Assembly (NCBI GenBank): GCA_003990745.1
Contig: RBNI01000955.1
Location: forward strand, 1 to 25,572
Direction: 5' to 3'
Origin: Jimgerdemannia flammicorona
Taxonomy: Eukaryota; Mucoromycota; Endogonomycetes; Endogonales; Endogonaceae
DNA: 25,572 nucleotides
Positions 10,073 through 19,780 of the stretch are shown in pieces. The notes under the pieces are model-generated. The model made no database searches. It worked only from the letters and a program-made list of their open reading frames with translations, and was not told the DNA's origin. The position numbers and the translations under genes are program-made. Positions within the stretch are counted from its first letter, which is position 1. Each line of letters opens with the position of its first letter.

Positions 10073-11038
10073 TCACAGCCACTCTCTGTAGGCAGGTGGT
10101 ATGGGTCTGGCTTTCTGGTAGATGGGCTTGGTATTACCAGTATCAACTTTGTAGTAGTACTTGGGTTCTTGATTGTGGATATCCCTGAAGTCTGTAGCAA
10201 GTACTCCTTTATTCTGGTGCAGGATCTTGAGAAGTTGTTCCTCCAGGAGAAAGGTTTCTCCAATGGTATATGTGTGCTTATTCTGGTCCTTGTCTTTCTT
10301 GTGTTCAAGTTCAGTAATCTTGGTGGTAGCATAAGCTCCTCTTCTAGTAGATCCAAAGTCTTGTTCTCCTCTCTTGGTCTTGATGAGTTCGATGGCTTCA
10401 ATGATCTTGGGTTTCTTGATTTCATGGATCAGCATCTGGCCAATCCTGTTATGCTTCTTGACTTCAAATAGGGTAGTGGTGTTGTAATTCCTGACTATAA
10501 GAAAGATCTCACTAGTGTAATCAGGGTCAATTACTCTTCCTTTAACTGAGATTTCACTTTTGACCAGACTGCTCCTGGTTTTGATAATTCCAGCATGGTT
10601 TTCTGGCAGCTTGACTCCAATTCCAGTGCCAAGTAGGGTGGTGGTCTGTAGTTTGAGGGTAGCATCTTGAATACTAGCAAGGTCCATTCCTATGGATCCT
10701 TCAGTCTTGTATTCTGGGATCTTGGCTTCAGGGTGAAACTTCTTAACCTTGAGGGTGATATCTGATTCTTGTTTCTCCTCATCATCACTGTCAGCTTGAA
10801 GCTCTGGAGGCTGGTCATCTTCTTCAGCTTTCCTTTTTGCTTCAGTGGCTTCTTGCTCATGTTTCTGTTGATATATTTTCCTGACTTCACTGATACAGGA
10901 CCAGCAGTCATTTAGGTGTTCAGAGTAGTACATCCTAGTACCATAGGGGCATCTTCCTTGAGGGGCATACCCATCGATGATCTTATTGTACCACTGCTCA
11001 TCTATGAGCTTGGGTGTTTTGTTCTTATTCTTCTTCAT
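10073..11038 (-). CDS. dUTPase domain of element A Pol, with upstream Cys/His module and start of RT
   Basis: An open 321-codon frame, the longest intact one in the window and part of Pol rather than a separate gene. All five trimeric dUTPase motifs are present: 1, TEGSIGMDLAS (112-122); 2, KTRSSLV (153-159); 3, GRVIDPDYTSEI (167-178), including the catalytic Asp and the uracil-pocket Tyr; 4, NRIGQMLI (197-204); 5, RGEQDFGSTRRG (223-234). dUTPase hydrolyses dUTP to dUMP and PPi and keeps uracil out of new DNA. Motif 2 has Ser where Gly is usual, and motif 5 has Arg after GST. Residues 30-48 hold C30, H41, C45 and C48, a possible zinc site. Residues 60-95 are charged and low-complexity. After residue 260 the connection to RT begins (KPIYQKARPIPP). 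The M at 11038 is only the first ATG after an in-frame run from the protease, not a proven start. Confidence 0.88.
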   Translation of the reverse strand: MKKNKNKTPKLIDEQWYNKIIDGYAPQGRCPYGTRMYYSEHLNDCWSCISEVRKIYQQKHEQEATEAKRKAEEDDQPPELQADSDDEEKQESDITLKVKKFHPEAKIPEYKTEGSIGMDLASIQDATLKLQTTTLLGTGIGVKLPENHAGIIKTRSSLVKSEISVKGRVIDPDYTSEIFLIVRNYNTTTLFEVKKHNRIGQMLIHEIKKPKIIEAIELIKTKRGEQDFGSTRRGAYATTKITELEHKKDKDQNKHTYTIGETFLLEEQLLKILHQNKGVLATDFRDIHNQEPKYYYKVDTGNTKPIYQKARPIPPAYREWL

Positions 11039-11979
11039 TGAGTATATGAAGACCTCTGTATCCTCTTCATCTCCTTCCTCTATGTCTGGTAGAACTCCCT
11101 TGTAGACATTGATAGAGACTCATACCTTTCTTCCTTTATAGTTAATCTGCATCTTCTAGGTATTAAGGTCAATGATGGCCTTGGCCTTGTGAAGCCATTG
11201 GTTGCCAATGAGGATGTCATAGTTGGTGGCACTTGTAACAATCACATCTACTAGAATGATAGCTCCTTCTATCTTGATGGAGACTTCTTGGATTTTGCCA
11301 AAGGGAGTAGCTTATATACTATCTGCTATGACATAGACCATCTTGGTGGACTCTTCAATGTCCCAGCCTAGGTGGTCAATTGCCTTCTTGCTCATGAGGT
11401 ATCCTCCAGCACTAGTATCAATGATGGCATCAAAGATACAGTCTTCGATCTGACATGGGGTATAGGCTGATGTCTTGTACTGATCTTCAGATTCTTCATC
11501 TGAGTTCTTGGATTCTTCCTATGCATTGTAAGCTTCTACAATCTTGTACTCTTGATTTTTAGTAGTAGTTGCAAGTCCTACTCTCAACTGCTGTCTGAAG
11601 GCAGGGACTTCGGCTAGCTGTCCAAAAGTGGCATTGACCTTCTGTTCCTTGAGGTCCTTGTAGATATCATACTGGTAGATCTTGGTCTTGCACAGCTTCT
11701 GTTCCTTCTTGCTTTTGCTTTCTTCTGAGACTGGAGTAGTACCTTCAATAATTTGGTGGGCAGCTTCATCTAACTCCATGTCTTGATCAATCTCCTCAGG
11801 TTGGATCTTGTTTTGAATAGTGACAGCTAGGGGTCTTCTTTGGTCTTTCAACTGGCTTGCTATTGCTCTTCTTGTCATAGGGCTTGGACTTGGTTCTAGT
11901 ACCTTCAGTAGCAGGGTAGAATTCAAGCTCCTCATAGTATTCTTCATCATCAGTATCACCAATCTCCTCAATGACTACT
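11039..11979 (-). pseudogene. Protease region of element A Pol
   Basis: This is the same frame as the dUTPase ORF, open on its 5' side after a TAG near 11980. The first 150 codons (11519-11971) are charged linker. The aspartic protease core follows: IIDTSAGGYLM with the catalytic Asp codon at 11417-11419, then IADSI, and YDILIGNQWLHKAKAIIDL near 11220-11160, the counterpart of the ILGxDWL signature of gypsy proteases. Stops at 11519 and near 11315, 11155 and 11125 break it. The protease would process Gag-Pol in particles. The frame is +1 relative to gag, with an overlap of about 180 bases (11796-11979). Confidence 0.82.
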
Positions 11980-12842
11980 GTATTAGTTTGTTCTCTGGTT
12001 CTGCTAGCATTGTTTAGTTAGGCTTTGCATCTTGTTTCAGTCATGCAATTCTTTACATAGTGACCTTCTTCTCCATATCTGAAGCATGTGATATTGCATT
12101 CTTCTGTAGTAGCTGCAAATCTCTGCACTGGTCTCCTGTTGGCACTTCAGACTTCTCTAACAACATCACCAAGGTGTGCAGTTATCTTGGCGAACTGCTT
12201 GACGAGTTTCTCCACTGAGTCAGCTTTGGCTGTCTTGGGAGTAGGTGGGGTTGGTTGTCTGTTTACAACTGTGACAGATATTATACTAGTTGGCTTTAAT
12301 GGCTCCATCTTGATGCTAGTTATTTTCTCTATTGAGTGTTCAGCAGAGTGTCTGGCAGTCCAATATCTCTGTGCAAAGACCACTTTCTGATCAAGAGTTA
12401 GTGTAGCTGGAGTAGACTGGATTGCTAGGGCAATTTTAGGGTGAACTCCTTTAAGGAAGGTTGAATCTGCTATTTGTTCCTTGAGGTGGTCATCATAGCC
12501 AGCCAGAATAATCTGGTGACAGATTCAGGTATAGAATGAGTTGGGATCTTCACTAAGTCTCTGGCAGATAGTATTGAGTTGATCCTTGAGAGCTTGCTTA
12601 ATCTCTTCAGTATAATATATTGTTCTGAGGAAGGCCTTTATGTTGGCAAGTTTGGCTGCACCAGTATCAGCAATGGTGGTTGCATTGAACTTATCTCTGA
12701 CAGGTCCTCTGAGGCTGACTGTTAGAAGGGCCAATTGAGCATCTACACCAAGGGCTCATATGGCAGAAAATTGTTCAAAGTCTTCAATGAAGGTCAGGAT
12801 TGACTCTTCAGTAGTATATCCATAGAATGTGGGAGGGTGCAT
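11796..12842 (-). pseudogene. Gag of element A with CCHC knuckle (broken)
   Basis: A 348-codon frame from an ATG at 12840-12842 to a TGA at 11796-11798. The capsid-like N-terminal part (FIEDFEQFSAI, then LRGPVRDKF, LKDQLNTICQRL) is typical of the retrotransposon Gag family. A zinc knuckle lies at 12045-12086: C-x2-Y-GEEG-H-x4-C, with Tyr in place of the second Cys (TGT to TAT). An acidic and then Lys-rich tail follows (EEIGDTDDEEYYEEL). At least four internal stops occur (after FSAI, FYT, VVREV, RCKA). Gag forms the particle and binds the RNA. An upstream start cannot be excluded, since a TGA ends the frame upstream. Confidence 0.82.
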
Positions 12843-12951
12843 TTCTATCTTGTCTTGAATTCTTGCAGGGGTGACTTTTGTAGTCAGAGTAGTTATTGTG
12901 GGGGTTGTTCATTTTTCAGCTTGAAAGTGAGGGATTCATCTTGAATTACTA

Positions 12952-12965
12952 GTCAATGGGCACCA
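12952..12965 (-). promoter_or_regulatory. Primer-binding site of element A
   Basis: The minus strand reads TGGTGCCCATTGAC three bases after the LTR end (...TGTGACA, then ACT). The leading TGG pairs with the CCA end of a tRNA. I do not assign the tRNA species. Confidence 0.75.
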
Positions 12966-13188
12966 AGTTGTCACATAGTGGTCGCTGAGTCCTTTAAATA
13001 TGCCAGATTCTCTTCAAGGTGTATCTCTTAGACTAACTCAAGTTTGTTATAAGTAAGTTCTTATTGGAGTGCCTTCCCAAGGTCTTATAGTTTTCAAACT
13101 TCTTATCTTTAACTGTCTTATTATCTCTTAGATTGCTTGCAAGAGATTGTGTGTAAGTGAACTAGAACTAGAACTGACTTTATTTCAG

Positions 13189-13211
13189 AGGAAATAAGAG
13201 GGGTATTTATA
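13189..13211 (-). promoter_or_regulatory. LTR core promoter and poly-A signal (right copy)
   Basis: TATAAATA (13204-13211) and AATAAA (13189-13194) on the minus strand, as in the left LTR. In the 5' LTR this pair would drive the genomic transcript. Confidence 0.6.
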
Positions 13212-13415
13212 CAAAATATAATTCAATGGTTGCTAAGATATAAAGCTAAATATAAATTCCAATAACTAAAACTACTAAGTTCCAGAGTCGGCACTGATGG
13301 TTGTACAGGTTCAGGATGCTGGTATAATTTAGTGTCATATTAGAATACCAGTACTGGCATTATCCAGTGTTACATCAAAATACTAGTGCTGGCATTATCC
13401 AGTATAACAAAGAAC

Positions 13416-14225
13416 TTAGAGCAGAAAGTTCAGGACCATGGGGACTTCATCTTTGTCATTAGAGGTCAGGATATCTTCGAAGGAGATGAGGTCCACGAAT
13501 TCATCATTTTTGCATACTTTGATATTGTGCGGAATGATGTCATCACCGATGATATTATCATATTTGGTGGCAGAAAGGAGGTCTGGGGCTCTCCAGTCTA
13601 TGAGGTTCTCTTCCACAAAATAGGGGACAAATGTGGGGTCTTGGGGAGATCCAGCCCAGATGCTTGGGCCTTGGAATACTGAGATCAATTCTTGCAGAAA
13701 TTGGTCTGGGTTGTCTTGGAGGATGGAGTGCCAGAAGTCTTCTACTTCATCACTATTAAGGGTGATAGTGGACTGGGCTTCTGTAGCCACTCTGGCTTCT
13801 AGTACATTGATATGGCAGGATGATAGGTCTCTGAAATCTGAGACTCTAACATACTTCAAGTTGGGGATCAACTATAGTATATATCTGAAGATCTGATGGA
13901 TCTTCTTAGCTGTCCTTATTTTGCATATATCCATGAGAGTGGCATCTTGTAGCTCTTGAGTACTGGCCTGTGGGAACTCCTGACAGAGGAGGTTTCTTAT
14001 TTCATACTCCTGCCACATTTGGAGGCATTCAGTAGCAATAGTGATCCTTGTTTTCATTTTACAGTAGTAGAGGATAAAGTGATAGGGATCTGCAGTACCT
14101 AGGTTGACACTAGGAGTCCTTCTTGAGCAAGTCCTCATGGCTCTTCTGATGTCTTGGAACATCCTTTCCTCAACTGAGATGCCTTGGTAATTTCTTGACC
14201 TTGAGGTTTGGTGGGCAGCAGGTAT
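13416..14225 (-). pseudogene. LTR-encoded ORF, unrecognised, right copy (one internal stop, start lost)
   Basis: Second copy of the LTR ORF, one codon longer (an extra Arg in the SRRTPS segment). The ATG of the left copy is ATA here (14223-14225). A TGG codon of the left copy is TAG near 13872. The codon that is a stop in the left copy is CAA here, so the two lesions do not coincide and the progenitor frame was open. The product is unrecognised; see the left copy for its composition. This copy is directly downstream of the U3 start and upstream of the TATA box. Confidence 0.6.
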
Positions 14226-14469
14226 TTTGTTTGTAGTAAGTCTTTGAGCTATTTTGGGATTGGTGGTTCTTATTGGTTACTGCTACTGCAGTTTCTTGAT
14301 CCTTCTTTTATATTCTTCAGGATGCTTGTACTGTGGTCACAATGACTCACAGTTGGTCATCATTGCTCATCTTGTATGCTATATGATCTTCTTATACTCC
14401 AATCTGGTGGCTTGCAAGGAAAGGCTGTTTCTTGTACTGATGTCATCATTCTGAGATCACTATTACAGT

Positions 14470-15165
14470 ATGTATAAGGCTATGCCTGAGCCAAATAGAA
14501 TAGCCCCTATCACTTCAAGGAGAATGACAGATAAAGAAAAAACTCTTATCAAAGTACATTATGATAGATAGGGTCTGGTTCTCTCAGATGAAGTGAGTAA
14601 AGGACTTATATATAAGGTAGGAGGAGACCCCCAATACTCTATTACTCAAGTTTGTAGGCCTTGATTACATTGCTATATCAGCTTCTGGTTCTAGTTGAGT
14701 GTAGCCAAGACACTTGAAATAGATAGTCTCAGGCCCCCTGACCTCCCCTCTCAATAACTGGGGCCCAACTCTATGAATTGCCAAAAGAAGCCATGAGTGA
14801 CATCTACTATCTAACTACTCTATACCAATTAAAAGGCTCCACAAAAGCAGCATCTGCCCTAGCCTCAATGACTATCTCCAGTCTAGCACCCTACTAGTTC
14901 ATCATTATTGTTCTTTCTTCTATCTGTGATGACCATCTCTTCTCCCATTCTGATATCATCTGAAAAACAATCACCTATATCAGAACCATGTTTACTGGGG
15001 AAGCTCACCAAAGCCAGAGGGCTCTACTATAAGTATCAAGGACCTATAGGTAATCTACACTGGGCACTTGATGCTCAAGGTCAGCCAACTCTCTATATAA
15101 CCCATAACATACTAAGATGATATCTTATTAAGGAAGAAGATGCTATACCAAAATGAGTATACCCC
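14470..15165 (+). pseudogene. Unrecognised coding relic between the two gypsy elements
   Basis: From an ATG at 14470 the plus strand reads protein-like text (MYKAMPEPNRIAPITSRR; VGGDPQYSITQV) for about 80 codons with two or three stops. Another frame (QLYELPKEAMSDIYYLTT, near 14767-14890) then looks better. The first frame resumes from about 14908 (KARGLYYKYQGPIGNLHW) to near 15165. No family comes to mind; it could be a decayed transposon or host gene. The adjoining right edge of element A suggests A inserted beside or into it. Base composition is less AT-rich than the following stretch. Frame assignments are by eye. Confidence 0.3.
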
Positions 15166-15349
15166 AGATATAACTGAAGGTACCAGAAACTGCAAACAAG
15201 TAGAGAAGACACTAATCTGATACTATAAAGAGACAACTCATCACTATTACCTCCCCCCCACTGTTCTGCAATAAGTACAGCAAACCAACCTAAGGTAAAA
15301 AGGGTATTAATTATAGAAAGTGAACTCAGAAGATTGTCTACCAAACTAT

Positions 15350-15842
15350 TGTAACTAGTAAGGTAGTAGAGAAAGAGGTAGATATAATAATTTTACAGTT
15401 ATATCTTAGTCTTAGTACTTTTTTACATATTTTCTCTAGTCTTTTCTTGTCTTTTCTTAAATATTCTACTATATTCTAGTATCTTTCAAATGTCTTGAAA
15501 TCTTCTCTTAGCACTAAGACATTACTAGAACATTTTTATCTTTTCTTAATACTAAGTATCTTAGCTAGTTATAGAATCTTTTGAAATATTATAGAATTCT
15601 ATTAGCTATCTTTGCCAAGAATCTATTTCTTGGCCTTTCTCTTCTTTTCCAAGATCTTTCCAGATCTTTCTTTCAGATACTGTATAAATATCCTTATTCT
15701 CTACTTAAATAAAGCTTAGAATATTTTCTCTCAGAACTTCTTTGAGAATACTTAAACCTACAAGTATCTCTTCAAGCTACTTTAGGCTCACTAGAACTAT
15801 CAGATTTAGCCACTTCCTTTTAAAGAAACTAGAACTATTACA
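15350..15842 (+). repeat. Probable solo LTR (about 493 bp)
   Basis: The stretch starts TGTAAC and ends ATTACA, giving TG...CA with a 5-bp terminal inverted repeat (TGTAA/TTACA). Inside is a TATA box followed by AATAAA with nearly the same spacing and neighbouring bases as the LTR of element A. I find no matching 5-bp flanking duplication (ACTAT before, CTGTT after), no PBS downstream and no second copy in the window, so the boundaries are tentative. Confidence 0.4.
15683..15713 (+). promoter_or_regulatory. TATA box and poly-A signal in the probable solo LTR
   Basis: TATAAATA (15683-15690) is followed by AATAAA (15708-15713). The segment around them closely resembles the minus-strand promoter of the element A LTR. 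Confidence 0.45.
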
Positions 15843-16095
15843 CTGTTTATAGAATTGAAAAATTGATAAATATCTTTTTAATAATAGCTTTTCATAATAT
15901 AAAGTAAATAATTATATATATATATAATACTATAATGATAGAGTTACTTTTATAGATATTTGAGTTAATAATATAATTATTATTATAATGAAGAATAGAC
16001 TTAATAAGGTCAAAAAAGTCCTATATCAGAAATTTAAAATAACAGATATGAGTGATATATCTTTTATTTTAGAGATATCTATTATATATATATAT
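15843..16095. other. AT-rich spacer, no gene seen
   Basis: About 250 bases dominated by A and T with short TA repeats (near 15915-15928 and 16081-16094). No reading frame, RNA gene or recognisable repeat. TATAT just before 16096 is the candidate target duplication of element B; its partner lies outside the window. Confidence 0.6.
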
Positions 16096-16236
16096 TGTGG
16101 TGAGCAAATAGTATAATATAGTTAGATAATGTAAACTCCCAGCATAGTATAGTTACTTATATATATCATACTTATAATTAGCCAGAATACTAAATTAGAG
16201 TTATTTATCTGTATTCTGAGGATACATCTGTGTCTG

Positions 16237-16283
16237 GCAGATACACTCATATCCTACAGATACACTTATATCCTATAGATATA
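16237..16283. repeat. ~21-bp tandem repeat, two units (5' LTR of B)
   Basis: Two units like CAGATACACTTATATCCTA. The 3' LTR has three units at 25023-25090, so the LTRs differ in repeat number. Confidence 0.65.
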
Positions 16284-16347
16284 CCCAAACATTACCAGAA
16301 ATGATGAATCTATAATTATTCAGATAGTAATTAGATAGTAACTATAA

Positions 16348-16381
16348 TATATAAAATACTTCAGAGATAAGAGTAAATAAA
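16348..16381 (+). promoter_or_regulatory. LTR core promoter and poly-A signal of B (5' copy)
   Basis: TATATAAAA (16348-16356) is followed by AATAAA (16376-16381), the same layout as in the LTRs of A. Confidence 0.5.
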
Positions 16382-17260
16382 CCTTAGTCCAAATTGAAGT
16401 ACAAACCAAAGAAATCTCTAAAGATTAAGCATTGGTCTCTTTATTCTCACTTTGGTCCACTTTCTAATACAAAGCCTTGGTTTGCTTACCAGATAAGCCT
16501 GAAGATTTGCTGCCAAAGTTCAAGAAAGAACTTTATTATCTTTTGAAGAGAAATCTGCCACTTAAGGAATAAGTCACTGATTCTAAGTTATCTATATTCC
16601 CAGAGAGCCTTAAGGAACCTTGCTATAAGCCAGTCTACTAGATGTAACTTCACAGTAATTTATTTGTACAAATAAAGTCAGTCTTTGATATAACTTTGCC
16701 AAGAAGACAACCTTTTCCCAGTAAGCTACTGATTCAGGAAGAATCTACCACCAGTTATTATTCCTAAGGAAACCCACTATCAGGAAGGATCTGCAACATT
16801 CAAGTTATCTAAGTTATTGAATTATCTACATCTGAGTTACATATCTATGCTACCCAAGTATTATTCCCAGAGAGTACTAATTCAGAAGAATCTGCACTAT
16901 CCTCTATTCTCAGTAAATTACTGATTCAGAAGAATCTGCACTAAAACAAAGTTATCTACAAAATCAAGTTATCCACCAAATTGAATTATTTGCCAGAAAT
17001 TACATACTTTTAGAGATTATTCTACTATATAGAGATTGTCATACTATACAAGAGATTGTTATATAGAAATTGCATAAGAAAATTACTAAATTGCCAGACT
17101 ACTCACACTATATAAAAAATTGTTACTATACTCAAGAACTCATCTCATTAAGAAAATTGCTAGAATTACTTATAGATATCCAGCTTTAACTATTATACTA
17201 CTATATACCAACAAGACTACCAGAAATCTTAGACTATTTTATTGCTTTTGACAAAGTAAC

Positions 17261-17274
17261 TGGGGGCTTAAACC
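17261..17274 (+). promoter_or_regulatory. Possible primer-binding site of element B
   Basis: TGGGGGCTTAAACC begins 7 bases after TTTTGACA. The leading TGG could pair with a tRNA CCA end. The gap is longer than in A and transitions may have altered the site, so this is tentative. Confidence 0.4.
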
Positions 17275-17559
17275 AAACTACATTAATCTCCAACTATGTG
17301 ATTTGCCTCCATTGAGCCAGGCATATTATATTTGGAGGCTCAACTAAGAAGATTTCAAATTAATATAACTTTTCAGCTCACAAGAACCTATAGTCAAACT
17401 AGACACATTTGATACAATACTAATTTCTGCCATTACAAGAGAATCAGTTATTACTAGAATCTAGACAAAAAGAGAAATAATTACCTCAAGACTTGCCAAC
17501 TACTCAGTATCAGAAGGATACTAATCAGAAACCAGTATAGCCTAAAATCCTCAACCAGA

Positions 17560-18790
17560 TCAACTAGACAACACAGGTAGCCCTATTGGAGACTTTGAAG
17601 AACTTACCTAAGAACTAGAAGATCTTATTACATAAGCTTAAAATCCTGCAGCTAGATGCTCCACAGTCGTCTCACTAATCTCACCTATTAAACCTTAACC
17701 ACCAGCCCTTACAGAACTGAAAGCAGCTCCTTCAAGAATACCTAGGCTCATTCTACTTCGTCCAAGGTCCAGAACATCATCCTCAAGATACCTAAGTACT
17801 CTTATCTCCAGTGATAGTTCAGAAAGTGAATTAGAGTCAGAATCTGAATCAGAATCCAGACCAGAACCATAATCAGAAGAAAGTGATGATGAAATGGCCA
17901 CCTCATTGCCAACTTTTGTAGAATATCCAGAGGAAGACCCTAGAGAATTCCTTGATAGAATTGAAGGAATCACAGCTCTGAGAAATCTCTCAGATGAAAG
18001 AAAAATTGTCATCTATAAGACCTAGCTCAGAGAACTAGCTAGAGGAATTTTCCACTGAACAACAAATGACCCCCACTCAGAACTAATAGCATAAATACAA
18101 ACAGCAGCATCTTATGAGCTGGAATACATAGCCATGGTCTACTGGCTCATCAAAAAATATGCAGAAAATGAAACCTACTATAAGGCTTAAAAATTCATTA
18201 TAAAGATGAAGATGAATCTTAGAGAATCACCCAGAGCCTTCTTTATAAGAATTTAGAAGAGAATGCATGCAGCCGGTTCAATGTCACTAATCAAGACATT
18301 ATAGGTCCAATAATCTTCATGAATGGAATTCTCCCAAATATTGCCCAGCATATCTGCACCCTAGACATCAGAAGGTCCAAAGAGCAAGTAGATGCAGCCC
18401 AAGGATTCTTTACTGGAGTGACCATGATAAGAAAAATGATAAAGAAGACATCCTGGTCAAAGCCCTACAAGGACTCCTTCAAGGATAAGAAAGATCTGAA
18501 GAAAGAAGATCAACCAAAGAAGAAAAGAAGAATAGAAGTGAAATCCAAGACCTTAGTTCCAAGTTGGACTAATTGGTTAGACAGATTGAAAAACTCACTA
18601 TATATAAAAATCAGAGTTATCAAGACAACAGAGAATACTCACCTCAGAGGAGTCAAGGTTATCTACCAAGAGATAACAGGAACTACCAGTAAGAGAAAAG
18701 AATTACTCTGTCTGAGACAGAGCCCAAGTCTAATGCTTCTACTATAGACAATTTGGCCACTATACCACTGAATGTGACAACAAAAGAAGT
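17560..18790 (+). pseudogene. Gag of element B (broken, shifting frames)
   Basis: Coding-like from about 17560 after a leader of some 290 bases in which I see nothing else. The N-terminal part has a Ser/Glu-rich tract (SESELESESESES, near 17830-17860), followed by the capsid start FVEYPEEDPREFLDRIEG (near 17915) and FFIRI. The frame then changes near 18265 (on to FMNGILPNIAQHICTLDI), again near 18530 (LVRQIEKLTIYKNQ, possibly coiled coil) and near 18725 into the zinc knuckle at 18734-18775. That knuckle reads C-F-Y-Y-RQFG-H-YTTE-C, with Tyr for the second Cys. Each shift is in the same direction, and the last restores the original frame. Several stops also occur. Confidence 0.75.
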
Positions 18791-19780
18791 GACTGAAGGG
18801 ACTCAGAACTATAAAACTAAAGGAATGACACTCAGTACAAGAAGACTGAAGTCTATCCTATTAAAGATTTCAAAGAAGTAAGCAACAGTGAAGACTACAG
18901 TGACCTAGACTTATACTCTGCCAAGGTTACTACCCAAAAAACAGTCTACCCAGCAGAGAAAAGAAAGATATCTATAGGAAGACCATCCCTGAATATCAGC
19001 AGAAGAATTATCTAAGAAGAAGATGAAGAACATAAAGAAGAACAAGTAGAAATACCTTCCTGAACTCTCTCACCTTTTGCCCCTAAGACAAATGAGCTGC
19101 TACCAGAGGATGAAGAAATAGAGCAAAAAGAATGAGAACCTACTGCTCCAAAGCCCAAGAAGAAGTATACTCCAAAGATCATACCCAGAGATATCTACAA
19201 TGAAGTCTGGCAGAAGATTCAAGAAGTCAAGATGGAAGTCTCTCTTCTGCAGTTCCTACAACTAATACTAGCTGGAGTCTAAAACAAATTGCTGAGGACC
19301 ACTAGGTCTAGCACTGGCTGGGTCCCCATTCCACAGTAAGAGCTAGCTCCCATACCCATCCAGACTACAGAAAGATATGTCAGCACCTACTTATATGAAG
19401 ATATTAGAGGACAAAAGACGAAAATCCTCATAGATACAGAAGCAGCTATCTATATTATTACTAAATAATTTCTAGATACCCTCTAATGACCCATTGATGG
19501 ACTATTCAACCTCAGCATCATAGTAGCAGATAGAGCCCAAACTCAACTGCTTGGAGAAGTATGAAACATCACCATCTCTCTTGGATACATTCAGTTCTCT
19601 ATCCTGAAAGCTATTATCACCAAAGCTATCATCTATGATATAATCCTTGGCACCAACTGGATGAAGGAAATGAATACAGTTGTTGATATTGGTCAACAAG
19701 TACTCAAGTTTGACTACTGAGGTAAGAAGTACAGAGTTAAGGTAACTAGCTATGAGCAATCAAAGAAGAAGAAGAAGGTC
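18791..19780 (+). pseudogene. Protease region of element B
   Basis: The frame continues from the knuckle through an acidic, Lys-rich linker and VSLLQFLQLILAGV (near 19230-19275). The aspartic protease follows: ILIDTEAAIYIITK at 19424-19465, where Glu replaces the Gly of the DTG motif (GGA to GAA would explain it). The flap-like ADRAQTQLLGEV and the signature YDIILGTNWMKE near 19635-19670 follow. At least seven stops occur. With the catalytic triplet altered, the protease would be inactive even if read through. Confidence 0.8.

Larger units (their letters stand above)
1..14467 (-). mobile_element. Ty3/gypsy LTR retrotransposon A with dUTPase, interrupted by a LINE
   Basis: Minus-strand LTR retrotransposon. 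The right LTR (5' LTR) is complete; the left LTR (3' LTR) lacks about 42 bp because the window starts inside it. Between them, read on the minus strand, are a PBS, gag with a CCHC knuckle, aspartic protease, dUTPase, reverse transcriptase, RNase H and integrase with a GPY/F-like end, then a polypurine tract. RT before integrase is the Ty3/gypsy order. A LINE of about 5.77 kb sits in the integrase gene; without it the element would be about 8.7 kb. Each coding part except the dUTPase frame carries stops, so this copy is not autonomous. The target-site duplication cannot be checked because the left flank lies outside the window. Confidence 0.93.
12969..14467 (-). repeat. 5' LTR of element A (complete, 1499 bp)
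   Basis: On the plus strand it starts with TGTCACA and ends with ATTACA, so on the coding strand it starts with TGTAAT and ends with TGTGACA, the expected TG...CA. The PBS adjoins it at the inner side. Homology with the left LTR begins at window position 1 (here 13011) and stops exactly at 14467. The flanking GTATG (14468-14472) would be the 5-bp target duplication if the other flank, outside the window, matches. Confidence 0.94.
16096..17253 (+). repeat. 5' LTR of element B
   Basis: The start TGTGGTGAGC aligns with TGTGATAAGC at 24881. The match can be followed for about 668 bases to 16763, where the other copy runs into T bases at the window end. The right boundary is inferred from TTTTGACA just before a PBS-like TGG, so it is uncertain by about 10 bp. 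No ORF of note inside, unlike the LTR of A. Confidence 0.8.

Noticed and set aside
10031..10471. Plus-strand 146-codon ORF over the dUTPase
   Set aside because: Phe/Leu/Ser-rich antisense shadow of a clearly coding minus-strand frame.
12952..12965. Naming the primer tRNA of A
   Set aside because: The complement gives a tRNA 3' end but I cannot match it to a species without a tRNA set from the genome.
15883..16095. Possible replication origin or centromeric AT tract
   Set aside because: Only short AT runs; no repeated element or known consensus that would support such a call.
17695..18012. Minus-strand Ser/Asp-rich ORF in B gag
   Set aside because: Complement of the Ser/Glu-rich tract of Gag on the plus strand; low complexity explains it.
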